A stretch of 15,377 nt of DNA, from positions 1-15,377 of the forward strand of contig CAAGJU010000398.1 in NCBI GenBank assembly GCA_900770225.1. The letters are read 5' to 3'. The notes under the pieces are model-generated. The model did not search any database. It was not told the DNA's origin and saw only the letters and a program-made list of their open reading frames with translations. Both the position numbers and the translations under genes were made by a program. Positions 1 through 5,738 of the stretch are shown here, piece by piece (within the stretch, counting starts at the first letter, position 1; every line of letters begins with the position of its first letter). The DNA is from Lachnospiraceae bacterium. Lineage in GTDB: Bacteria > Bacillota > Clostridia > Lachnospirales > Lachnospiraceae.

Positions 1-107
1 CCACCCGCAACACGCTCTCGCTCGTCCTCGACGCAGCGGTGGTAAGCTCGTCCATCGCTGCGCTCGTACTCGCCAACCACCGGCGTCTGCGGATGGTTGC
101 GGGTTGG
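1..107. repeat. G+C-rich imperfect palindrome at window edge
   Basis: CCACCCGCAAC at 1-11 can pair with GTTGCGGGTTGG at 96-107. Inside, GACGC (30-34) and GGTGGT (38-43) can pair with ACCACC (76-81) and GCGTC (83-87). No reading frame here looks like a protein. The structure may start to the left of the window. It could be a structured RNA or a palindromic repeat; the sequence does not decide between them. Confidence 0.4.
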
Positions 108-151
108 AGGCATCTGTATATCTGAACAGCCTGCCTCCTGCATTTTCTTAT

Positions 152-179
152 TTGATGAAATCATCAGCTGTGATATGAT
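152..179 (+). promoter_or_regulatory. sigma-A promoter for yjfB-like gene
   Basis: TTGATG (152-157), a 16-nt spacer and TATGAT (174-179) form a good sigma-A promoter. It lies 34 nt upstream of the start codon of the small YjfB-like gene. Confidence 0.6.
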
Positions 180-213
180 GGGTGTATCGATCAACGCGCG
201 AAAGGAGATTGTG

Positions 214-414
214 ATGGGTGATTATATGGATATAGCTGCGATGTCAACCGTCATGTCGGGCGCACAGCTTCAGCAGAAAACCGATGTTTCTGTCCTCGGG
301 CTTGCCATGGATACAACGAAGCAGACCGGCGAGGCTGTGATTGAAATGATGGAAGCCGCCAATACCCTGATCCCGGAGATCGGGCTCGGAGAAAATTTTG
401 ACGCAAGAGCCTGA
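214..414 (+). CDS. YjfB family putative motility protein
   Basis: A 66-residue protein of the YjfB family (Pfam YjfB_motility), small proteins found mostly in flagellated Bacillota; their biochemical role is not known. The recognisable features are the start MDIAAMS after four extra residues, the Q-rich turn LQQKTDVSVLGLAMD and the amphipathic stretch up to the LIPEIGLG tail. The length is usual for the family. The ATG at 214 is chosen because AAAGGAG (201-207) lies six bases before it and a sigma-A promoter lies just upstream; the open frame continues further 5' but has no ribosome site there. The gene stands alone with its own terminator at 501-535, so it is monocistronic. It hints that the host may be motile; no flagellar gene is present in the window to confirm this. 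Confidence 0.8.
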   Translation: MGDYMDIAAMSTVMSGAQLQQKTDVSVLGLAMDTTKQTGEAVIEMMEAANTLIPEIGLGENFDARA

Positions 415-500
415 TAATCACCTCTGTAGCTTATTCACTGATCCCCATGTAATCAGTTTCCATCGGAAATCATTACAGCTGTCAACAGATAGCAATAGCA

Positions 501-535
501 AAAGAGAGACACCATCCAGGTATCTCTCTTTTTTT
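501..535 (+). terminator. Rho-independent terminator of yjfB-like gene
   Basis: AGAGAGA (503-509) pairs with TCTCTCT (523-529), with an inner ACC/GGT stem and the loop ATCCA, followed by a run of T to 535. The A run on the left may also let it work for the minus strand. Confidence 0.8.
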
Positions 536-552
536 CTGCATTGAGTAAAACA

Positions 553-674
553 GATATTATAAATAATGCCCCACACTGTATAAGTTGTGGAATGTTCCGT
601 GCCTGTGCTCTTGCAATTCTGCAGGCAAGCCTGACTTCGTCGGGCTATCGCACTACATTCTCATTATTTATATC
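553..674. repeat. short palindromic segment with matching ends
   Basis: GATATTATAAATAATG (553-568) is an imperfect inverted copy of CATTATTTATATC (662-674). Between them is a hairpin, AGCCTGAC TTC GTCGGGCT, at about 628-646. The right arm overlaps the stop codon of the minus-strand gene ending at 668. It may be the 3' structure of the anti-sigma operon or a small palindromic insertion; there is no T-run for a standard terminator. Confidence 0.3.
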
Positions 675-1636
675 TTCCCGGACCATATGAGGGAAGCCTG
701 AGCCGTTTTCTTCACATAGTCGTCATCCGACAGCCTCCTCAGCTGATACAGTTTTGATGTTTTCAGGTAATAAATCTCTGTGTTTTCCGGGGTGTATATG
801 CCGTCATCGCTGATGCTGTCATCGTACATCTCCCCATATCCGGAACCGCTTTCGCTGATCCCGGAAAAATCTCCGTACCGGATCGTGTTCCAAAGCGTCC
901 TGTCATAGCAGAAATAAGCAATTCTCACCGGTTTGCCGTCCCGCATGACCGTGCGGCTGACGCACATAAATCCCGCCTCATTCAAACCACTGTAAGAAAA
1001 GCAGATAAGACTGACCGGTTTAACAGAGCCTTCGATAACTGCCTTCTTTAGTTTAAACGGCAGGTCATCCAGAGGATAAATGGCATATCCGCTCTCTGTG
1101 ATATCCTGATCAAGTGCTGACAGCGGAACAATGGCGGATTTTACTTCTTCAAGCTGCATCCTGTTTGCATCATAGGGGAGCGGTATTTCCAGTCTGACAG
1201 CGAGCAGAAGAAAAACAATGGCAGCAGCGCATACACTCAGGGTGATCAGCATGCTTTTTCTGCGCACATGCCTTTTCATACGCAGTGAAGGATCAGCAGG
1301 CATTCGTATTTTTTCCACGGAATTCACATCAGCGTCACCTGCCTTTGTTCCAGGATCGCCTTCACCGGGATGAACTTGTCTCATGCCTTCATAAGTATCT
1401 TCCTCTCCCGGAAGCACACGCCTCATGTCTTCACAGGCATCGTCTTCGCCCGGAAGCACACGCCCCATGTCTTCACAAGCATTGTCCTCCCCCGGAAGCA
1501 CACGTCTCATGTCTTCATACAGGCGGCGGCAGTCTGCGCAGTGATCCAGATGATCACGGATGTCCCTGTTCGTTTCGCTGCAGGTAAGCCCGGAGAGATA
1601 CCTGGGTAAAAGCTCCCTTACGATCATACATTCCAT
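668..1636 (-). CDS. Membrane anti-sigma factor with ZAS zinc motif, second of two paralogs
   Basis: A 322-residue anti-sigma factor. The N-terminal zf-HC2/ZAS domain has the H29-x3-C33-x2-C36 motif (HLDHCADC) plus Cys3, the fold by which such proteins bind and hold an ECF sigma factor. Residues about 40-95 are four tandem copies of a 14-residue unit (EDMRRVLPGEDxAC). One membrane helix follows at about 128-150, then an extracellular sensor-like domain of about 170 residues that I do not recognise. That domain resembles the one in the upstream paralog: both have GKxVRI-x2-FCY, LWN and a final LxW-x-G. The ATG at 1636 is chosen because GAGGAGG ends six bases before it; a frame starting at 1651 would put that ribosome site inside the gene. 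It lies 11 nt after the paralog's stop, so the sigma factor, paralog and this gene form one operon. Confidence 0.8.
   Translation of the reverse strand: MECMIVRELLPRYLSGLTCSETNRDIRDHLDHCADCRRLYEDMRRVLPGEDNACEDMGRVLPGEDDACEDMRRVLPGEEDTYEGMRQVHPGEGDPGTKAGDADVNSVEKIRMPADPSLRMKRHVRRKSMLITLSVCAAAIVFLLLAVRLEIPLPYDANRMQLEEVKSAIVPLSALDQDITESGYAIYPLDDLPFKLKKAVIEGSVKPVSLICFSYSGLNEAGFMCVSRTVMRDGKPVRIAYFCYDRTLWNTIRYGDFSGISESGSGYGEMYDDSISDDGIYTPENTEIYYLKTSKLYQLRRLSDDDYVKKTAQASLIWSGKI
1352..1519 (-). repeat. 42-bp coding tandem repeat in anti-sigma gene
   Basis: Four head-to-tail 42-bp units encode the 14-residue repeat around VLPGED. Units 1-3 are nearly identical in DNA; the fourth (YEGMRQVHPGEGDP) has drifted. 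The first unit overlaps the natural end of the zinc domain, so the array appears to have grown by local duplication. Copy number may differ between strains. Confidence 0.85.
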
Positions 1637-1647
1637 ATACTGCCTCC

Positions 1648-2526
1648 TCATACATTGCCATCCCAGACCAGCACAGCATCTTCTGCCAGCTGTTCAAATT
1701 CCTCATCCGACAGTTTCTCATATCTGCTTAGATTCGCCTTCGAAAGATAATAGATTTTCCGCTCCTCTGTTTCGTGATCGGTCTGATACAGTTCCTCGCC
1801 GTCTTCGATCGATGCATTGGATTCCCAGCGGCCGGCAGTCTGCCCGTCTTCTGCGGTCAGGTCGTTCCAGAGCGAATCCCAGTAGCAGTAAAAAATAATG
1901 CGGACTTTTTTCCCCTTCGCTGTGACCGTCCGTCCGATGGAATCGATTTGTTCCGTATTGCTGCCATTCTGTCGGACAACCCGGACGAAATCCATGGTTT
2001 TGCTTTCACCTTTCAGCACAGCTTCCGTTGTCTCGAAATCCAGCTGATCCAGATCTGTCCACTGGCTGTTTCCGTATGGATTTTTCATCAACGCGAACTG
2101 ATACGTCTCTGCCGTCATATTTTTTCCGTCGTAAGGACGGACAACCCGGATGCGGCAGAGACAGATCACGACAACGGCTATGATGATGGCGGCTGCAATG
2201 ACGGCTTTCACATATTTCATGCGAATTTTTCTTCTCATCTGCCGAAGAAATCCCGCGTCTGTCTCGCCGGCTTTCCCGTCTCCGGTTTTCCTGTCGCCGG
2301 CTTTCCCGTCACCAGCTCTCCCGTCTCCGGTTTTCCCGACTGGTATGGGCTGGATATTCTTATCGGCGGTCTTGTTATCGACGGCCCGGGAAGTCAGTGC
2401 AACCTTCCGGTATGACTGACAGTCTTCACACGTTCGCAGATGATCTTCTATTTTCTTCGAAACTTCCTGACTGACGAGGCCATCCTCGTAATCCGGCAGG
2501 AGGTCCCTGACGATATAGCATTTCAT
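1648..2526 (-). CDS. Membrane anti-sigma factor with ZAS zinc motif, first of two paralogs
   Basis: A 292-residue paralog of the next gene downstream, with Cys3, His29, Cys33 and Cys36 at identical positions (HLRTCEDC). A Gly/Asp/Lys-rich linker at residues 64-87 is built of five-residue repeats (GDGKA type). One membrane helix spans about 106-124, and the outer domain ends in LVWDGNV. The family is known to bind an ECF sigma factor at the inner membrane face until a signal releases it; the partner here is presumably the sigma factor encoded directly upstream. The ATG at 2526 is preferred: GGAGG lies seven to eight bases before it and the protein then begins exactly at the zinc domain. A longer frame to 2622 would overlap the sigma gene and encode duplicated ribosome-site sequence. 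Which of the two paralogs binds the sigma factor cannot be told. Confidence 0.8.
   Translation of the reverse strand: MKCYIVRDLLPDYEDGLVSQEVSKKIEDHLRTCEDCQSYRKVALTSRAVDNKTADKNIQPIPVGKTGDGRAGDGKAGDRKTGDGKAGETDAGFLRQMRRKIRMKYVKAVIAAAIIIAVVVICLCRIRVVRPYDGKNMTAETYQFALMKNPYGNSQWTDLDQLDFETTEAVLKGESKTMDFVRVVRQNGSNTEQIDSIGRTVTAKGKKVRIIFYCYWDSLWNDLTAEDGQTAGRWESNASIEDGEELYQTDHETEERKIYYLSKANLSRYEKLSDEEFEQLAEDAVLVWDGNV
2266..2337 (-). repeat. 15-bp coding tandem repeat in anti-sigma gene
   Basis: About five units of 15 bp encode GDGKA-like pentapeptides between the zinc domain and the membrane helix. It is a different unit from the repeat in the downstream paralog but sits in the same part of the protein. 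Confidence 0.8.
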
Positions 2527-2613
2527 CCCCACGTCCTCCGGTTTTCTGCTCAATCCCGCATTCTCCGGTTTTTCATTCATTCCCATGTCCTCCGGTTTTC
2601 TGCTCAATTCCGC
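2522..2613 (-). repeat. Duplicated translation-start region
   Basis: A segment of about 38 bp containing GCAGAAAACCGGAGGAC and an ATG occurs at 2576-2613 and again at 2522-2559, with a partial third copy of the CCGGAG part between them. The upstream copy overlaps the stop codon of the sigma gene. The effect is two or three successive ribosome sites before the zinc domain of the first anti-sigma factor. Confidence 0.7.
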
Positions 2614-3089
2614 GCTCTCCACTTTTCCGCTATTTTCTGCCGGGCGCGATAATATGTAACGCGCGCCCAGTTCTCGTTGTGGCCTGTAATTTCACCGATT
2701 TCCGCGAAAGAAAATTCCCCTGTGAGGCGAAGATGCACGACCTCGCGCATCTCGGCCGGAAGCGTATGAATAATCCGATAGAGTTCCTCCCGCTCCAGGC
2801 GCTGCAGAACACTTTCTTCGGTCGTGTCCGCTGACAGCAGATCTTCCTGCAATTCGACCGTCGCCCTGCCGGCATGTTTGCGCACATACTGATACCAGAC
2901 GTGCTTTGCGATCTGGCAGAGCCATACATACAGCTTGCAGCTGCCATCATAATGGTCGAGCGTTTTCATGGCGCGGAGAAACGTCTCCTGCGTCAGTTCC
3001 TCCGAAAGATCCGGATTGTGGGACAGACTGAGCAGGTACCGATACACGCCACGAGCATATTTGTTGTATACTTCTCCGATATCGTCCAT
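2604..3089 (-). CDS. ECF-type RNA polymerase sigma-70 factor
   Basis: A 161-residue ECF sigma factor directing RNA polymerase to a small regulon. Sigma region 2 covers about residues 8-75, with the typical ELTQETFLRA and an aromatic-rich region 2.3-2.4 (YVWLCQIAKHVWYQYVRK). Region 4 covers about 98-158, with LPAEMREVVHLRLTGEFSF and the helix-turn-helix EIGEITGHNENWARVTYYRAR. The ATG at 3089 is chosen: a GGGAG site lies just before it and the protein then starts at the usual MDDIGEVY position. A GTG start at 3146 would add 19 residues and has no clear ribosome site. The stop lies in the duplicated start region of the first anti-sigma gene, so translation is probably coupled. A TGTAAC box at 3208-3213 suggests autoregulation. 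Confidence 0.85.
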   Translation of the reverse strand: MDDIGEVYNKYARGVYRYLLSLSHNPDLSEELTQETFLRAMKTLDHYDGSCKLYVWLCQIAKHVWYQYVRKHAGRATVELQEDLLSADTTEESVLQRLEREELYRIIHTLPAEMREVVHLRLTGEFSFAEIGEITGHNENWARVTYYRARQKIAEKWRARN

Positions 3090-3176
3090 GACTTCTCCCT
3101 CATCTGCCAGACAATAGAAATCGACTTTCTCACCCGCCGCTAACACCGGTGTATAAAAAGAACCTGCAGGATCTTT

Positions 3177-3213
3177 CTATACTATATATCCCTTTCGTTC
3201 GGTATTCGTTACA
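3177..3213 (-). promoter_or_regulatory. candidate ECF-type promoter of sigma operon
   Basis: Reading the minus strand, TGTAAC (3213-3208) is followed after about 16-18 nt by an A+T-rich block, GGGATATATAGTATAG. TGTAAC/TGAAAC -35 boxes are typical of ECF sigma factors and no good sigma-A -35 box is visible. The -10 part does not match a known consensus, so the call rests on position and the -35 box alone. Confidence 0.35.
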
Positions 3214-3278
3214 TTGTTCGTTCAGAAATTTTTGCATCCGGATGCGTGAGGATGTGGCTCTCTGCTCGTGCGTAGATA

Positions 3279-3310
3279 GAAAATCGGCGTCTCAATCGAG
3301 GCGCCGACTA
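3279..3310 (-). terminator. Rho-independent terminator for the membrane protein gene
   Basis: TCGGCG (3284-3289) pairs with CGCCGA (3302-3307), with an inner CTC/GAG stem; on the minus strand it is followed by TTTTC. It lies 14 nt past the stop codon of the gene ending at 3324. Confidence 0.75.
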
Positions 3311-3323
3311 AAAACTGATAAAT

Positions 3324-3728
3324 TTATATGTCTGTTTGTTTCCGATTGCCAGAACAGATCAGCGTAACTATCCCAAATCCGATCATGACAAAAATAAGCG
3401 GATGTTCGTATATTTCCCATGTAAAGGTAAAAAAGGCTTCTGCAAGAATTACGACATTGACGCTAATCGCCAGGATACCGCTCAGGATCTTCCATTTTTT
3501 CGCTGTCTCCCTCATATACCTCACGGACAGAAACAGGAACACCCCTGTCAGAAGACCCGGCACAACGTCATACAGCATGAACAGAAATGAAAGAATTGCT
3601 ACGGGATTGTGCTTCAGCAGCCAATTGAGAGGCGTACGGCAAAACAGGTCAATGAAGACCATGCCCTGCGCCAGCACGACAAACCAGAAACAGGAAATAC
3701 TGCGTGTCGATTTTTTACTATTATCCAT
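3324..3728 (-). CDS. Small integral membrane protein, unknown function
   Basis: A 134-residue protein with about four predicted membrane helices: residues 10-29, 42-69 (long, perhaps two segments), 78-103 and 107-125. The C-terminus is short and basic (GNRKQTDI). I do not recognise a family. AGGAGA lies four bases before the ATG at 3728, which supports the start. The 70-nt gap to the small gene upstream (3799-4047) is compatible with co-transcription, and a strong terminator follows. The last 25 or so codons have a close relative at 5778-5885, where only the tail of a second copy survives. This suggests the gene belongs to a family duplicated in this island. Confidence 0.65.
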   Translation of the reverse strand: MDNSKKSTRSISCFWFVVLAQGMVFIDLFCRTPLNWLLKHNPVAILSFLFMLYDVVPGLLTGVFLFLSVRYMRETAKKWKILSGILAISVNVVILAEAFFTFTWEIYEHPLIFVMIGFGIVTLICSGNRKQTDI

Positions 3729-3798
3729 CAGATTCTCCTCATTTTTAATGCCGACCTTCTATGCACGGGTATACGTCTGCAATCGGTTTGTTCTGTAT

Positions 3799-4047
3799 TC
3801 AACGATGCGCATTACCATCAATAACCGCTTTCGCAAGATCATAGTCTTTCTTTTTCACATAAACGTAATGCATGATTTTCTGACTCTTATTCTCACCCAG
3901 ACTGCCCAAAACTCCGGATCCCCGATTGGACCTTCCAAAATCGTCCGTTCTGATTTCATACTCGATATCAGCTTCATCGAGCTTTCTGGTTACATTCAGC
4001 AGCGCTGCCGCGTCAAATGTTAAAAAAAGTTCTCTCCCTCCGAACAA
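3799..4047 (-). CDS. Small DUF2007-like protein
   Basis: An 82-residue protein. The pattern FLTFDAAALLNVTRKLDEADIEYEI, in which an extended strand is followed by a helix and a second strand, then later a YVYVKKKDYDLAKAVI strand-helix, is that of the small ferredoxin-like DUF2007 domain (putative signal-transducing or PII-like proteins); this is a fold-level resemblance, not a firm match. The start is TTG at 4047: AAAGGAG lies eight bases before it, and no in-frame ATG or GTG exists nearby. A glycine/serine-rich loop at about 38-50 separates the two halves. It may be co-transcribed with the membrane protein gene 70 nt downstream. Its function is unknown. Confidence 0.6.
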   Translation of the reverse strand: MFGGRELFLTFDAAALLNVTRKLDEADIEYEIRTDDFGRSNRGSGVLGSLGENKSQKIMHYVYVKKKDYDLAKAVIDGNAHR

Positions 4048-4314
4048 ATGATCATCTCCTTTATCAAAATTTCAGCATAACTTGCCTGCATCCTGTATAT
4101 CATTTTATCGTTCATGCCTGACATTAAAAACACGGATTGCCATTCATATCAGTAAAGTATTGATCAAAACAGGATAATTTCATAATACTCTGATAATTCA
4201 CGGGATTCTATTCGCATTATCGCACAAATCAATGGGGCGTTTTTAGATATCTTTACTGACACATTATTTTTTATTCAGTTTAATGGATTTATCGTTTGCG
4301 AATCTTAAGAGGTG

Positions 4315-4482
4315 ATGATCGGACGGAAACGCAAATCAGACATGATCAGCCAGGTTGGGCTTGTCAGCTGGTAATTCCCGATTTAAAAAGTCGATGACAG
4401 ATACGTCCTGTACGTAGATGGCTATTATTATAGAACGGTCACAGAAATACCGGATGAGCCGAGAAGAATACCCATTAAATAA
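4315..4482 (+). pseudogene. Possible remnant of a protein gene
   Basis: One reading frame from the ATG at 4315 runs 19 codons, meets TAA (4372) and TAA (4384), then continues as 31 clean codons including YVLYVDGYYYRTVTEIPDE up to TAA at 4480-4482. The second half has a protein-like composition (alternating hydrophobic and polar residues, Y/V/D/G-rich), suggesting the tail of a degraded gene. I do not recognise the protein. Otherwise the stretch 4064-4490 is A+T-rich and shows no gene. Confidence 0.3.
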
Positions 4483-4490
4483 AATTCATA

Positions 4491-4519
4491 TTGCCGATAA
4501 TTGATATATTTGTTATAGT
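4491..4519 (+). promoter_or_regulatory. sigma-A promoter of the 31-codon peptide mRNA
   Basis: TTGCCG (4491-4496), a 17-nt spacer and TATAGT (4514-4519). Transcription is expected to start near 4526, exactly where the 5' hairpin begins. Confidence 0.65.
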
Positions 4520-4525
4520 CAAAAA

Positions 4526-4635
4526 AGTTCTGTGAAAACAGAACTGGGTGCTGCCAGAAACGGTAGGCGGTTAGTCCTCCTCACGCAGGAGGGCATTTAT
4601 GTCGCCCTCCTGACTATTAGAAAGGAGGGCTGCCC
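4526..4635 (+). promoter_or_regulatory. Structured leader with an alternative-pairing Shine-Dalgarno switch
   Basis: The 110-nt leader begins with a perfect hairpin, AGTTCTG/CAGAACT (4526-4532 with 4539-4545). Four complementary segments follow: CCTCCT (4576-4581), CAGGAGGGC (4586-4594), GCCCTCCTG (4604-4612) and AGGAGGGC (4623-4630). The last contains the ribosome site. Pairing 2-3 (9 bp) leaves the ribosome site free; pairing 1-2 plus 3-4 (6 and 8 bp) hides it completely. Pairings are read by eye; no folding energies were computed. Confidence 0.65.
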
Positions 4636-4731
4636 ATGAATGTAACAGATTTGATGAATTTCATCGAATACACGATTACATGTATTGGTGTAGGAATTGC
4701 CATTGCGCAATTCTTCAGACATAAAAAATAG
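4636..4731 (+). CDS. 31-residue hydrophobic peptide, type I toxin-like
   Basis: A short peptide: a polar N-terminus (MNVTDLMNFIEY), a hydrophobic membrane-spanning core of about 15 residues (TITCIGVGIAIAQFF) and a basic end (RHKK). This is the build of small membrane peptides of type I toxin-antitoxin systems such as Fst or TxpA/BsrG. There is no sequence identity I can name, so the toxin role is inference from build and locus layout. The start is firm: AAAGGAGG (4621-4628) lies seven bases before ATG 4636. The stop codon TAG lies inside the left arm of the terminator hairpin. A decayed relative (5549 onward) keeps MNVTDLMN, IEYTxTCIGxGIA and QFF, showing this is a true coding sequence. Translation is probably controlled by the folded leader and by a convergent antisense RNA. 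Confidence 0.7.
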   Translation: MNVTDLMNFIEYTITCIGVGIAIAQFFRHKK

Positions 4732-4763
4732 CCGCCCTTCGCCAAGGATAACGGCTATTTTTT
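4723..4763. terminator. Bidirectional terminator shared by peptide mRNA and antisense RNA
   Basis: AAAAAATAGCCG (4723-4734) is a perfect 12-bp inverted match of CGGCTATTTTTT (4752-4763), with an inner CCTT/AAGG stem. Both strands end in a T-run, so transcripts from either side should stop here. It includes the peptide's last two lysine codons and stop. Confidence 0.85.
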
Positions 4764-4806
4764 CATTATCCAGAGGCTAACCGTCTATCGGCAGCACCCT
4801 CTATAT
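4723..4806 (-). ncRNA. Candidate short antisense (antitoxin) RNA
   Basis: A sigma-A promoter on the minus strand (4840-4813) should start an RNA near 4806 that ends at the bidirectional terminator, about 84 nt long. No protein frame fits. Its 5' part (GGGTGCTGCC ... CGGTTAG) is the same sequence as the 5' part of the peptide mRNA. It would be complementary to the mRNA only in the terminator region unless transcription reads through. Confidence 0.5.
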
Positions 4807-4812
4807 ATTCTT

Positions 4813-4840
4813 ATCTTACTAAATTTCCGGCTTTTGTCAA
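4813..4840 (-). promoter_or_regulatory. sigma-A promoter of the antisense RNA
   Basis: On the minus strand: TTGACA (4840-4835), a 16-nt spacer, TAAGAT (4818-4813). The same TTGACA and flanking sequence is kept in repeat copy 2. Confidence 0.6.
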
Positions 4841-4901
4841 GGCGCCTGTCGCTATCCTATCAAAATTAACCAATTGTAACCATATGTTTTTGTATATCCG
4901 T

Positions 4902-5501
4902 TTATTGCCCGAAATCAAACTGCAGGTTGGTCACTTCCGGATACACGGACAGGCAGAGACAGTATTTCCGGTTTTCTATATTTTTCCATTGGCTGCTGTT
5001 AAATGCTGTCGATGATACAAATGTGCTTCCGGTAACGGTTACTTCTTTACCTGATTCCAACGGGAAAAGCATTCTGCCATCATCAGATATCATGAATCCA
5101 TTGGAATATGCACCGGTAGCCAGATTACAGAAGAGCGTTTCTGAAGACAATGGCTCGGATCCTGTATTCTTTACGCGCAATGTGATATTGATGACACGGA
5201 AATGTGTGTCCGCATTCATCATGTACGCTCCCGCCTTTTTCATCTGCTCATCCGAATCTGCCTCGGACATCATAGAAGCATTTTCGATGGTTATCTGAAA
5301 CTGATCATTATGGAAAGTGTCACCCATGGGGACATTCGTTACTTCAGATCTCTGCCATTCTTTATTGACCAGATGATATCGCCATCCAAATACGCAGACG
5401 AAAACAGCACAGCAGATCAAAATGATACATGTTATTTGGCCTGTGAAAGCAGAACTATGGGTGCTGCCAAAAACGGTAGGCGCTTGGTTCTCCTTATGCA
5501 T
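4902..5501 (-). CDS. Membrane-anchored DUF4352-like protein
   Basis: A 199-residue protein with one N-terminal membrane helix (about 23-42, ITCIILICCAVFVCVFGW) and an outer domain from about residue 58. The domain pattern (MGDTFHNDQFQITIENA, then INITLRVKNTGSEPL, FCNLATGAYSNG, and a closing strand LQFDFG) matches the immunoglobulin-like DUF4352/DUF5067 type found on surface lipoproteins and membrane proteins of Bacillota; the function of these domains is unclear. The first 20 or so residues are encoded by the antisense strand of repeat copy 2, so the native start seems to have been lost and replaced. The only ribosome-like site, AGGAGG (5524-5519), is too far from ATG 5501 for good initiation. 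The gene may therefore be poorly expressed or a 5'-truncated pseudogene. Confidence 0.6.
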   Translation of the reverse strand: MHKENQAPTVFGSTHSSAFTGQITCIILICCAVFVCVFGWRYHLVNKEWQRSEVTNVPMGDTFHNDQFQITIENASMMSEADSDEQMKKAGAYMMNADTHFRVINITLRVKNTGSEPLSSETLFCNLATGAYSNGFMISDDGRMLFPLESGKEVTVTGSTFVSSTAFNSSQWKNIENRKYCLCLSVYPEVTNLQFDFGQ

Positions 5502-5738
5502 GAGGGCATTTATGTCACCCTCCTGACTATTAGAAAGGAAGGATGCCCATGAATGTAACAGATTTGATGAATTGCATCGAATATACGTTTACATGTATTG
5601 GTATTGGAATTGCGCAATTTTTCATGCATAAAATATCCGCCCCGCCCAAGGATCACGGCTATTTTTTCACTATCCAAGGACTAACGTCTATTGGCAGCAC
5701 TCTTTTTATATTCTTACTAAATTCCAGGTTTTTGTCAA
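5441..5738 (+). repeat. Dispersed repeat, copy 2 (decayed)
   Basis: Similar to 4531-4840 throughout, but it lacks the upstream promoter and half of the 5' hairpin. Its leader pairing segments are broken by base changes, 6 nt are missing in the peptide core, and the stop codon is lost. The inner TTGACA promoter and the terminator stem (one mismatch) are still present. Confidence 0.7.

Larger units (their letters stand above)
4531..4840 (+). repeat. Dispersed repeat, copy 1 (intact)
   Basis: This segment is repeated at 5441-5738 with clear similarity over its whole length: 5' hairpin tail, GGTGCTGCC, leader, peptide gene, terminator, and the TTGACA promoter facing inward. Copy 1 keeps all parts intact. 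The short similarity limits (starting inside the 5' hairpin) suggest a mobile or recombining unit, although no transposase or terminal repeat of a known insertion sequence is seen. Confidence 0.7.

Noticed and set aside
1352..1519. Regular repeats that might suggest a CRISPR array
   Set aside because: The units are contiguous, in frame, without unique spacers, and encode a protein linker.
3328..4023. A 231-codon plus-strand frame
   Set aside because: It is antisense to two genes with good ribosome sites and a matching terminator, and has no family resemblance.
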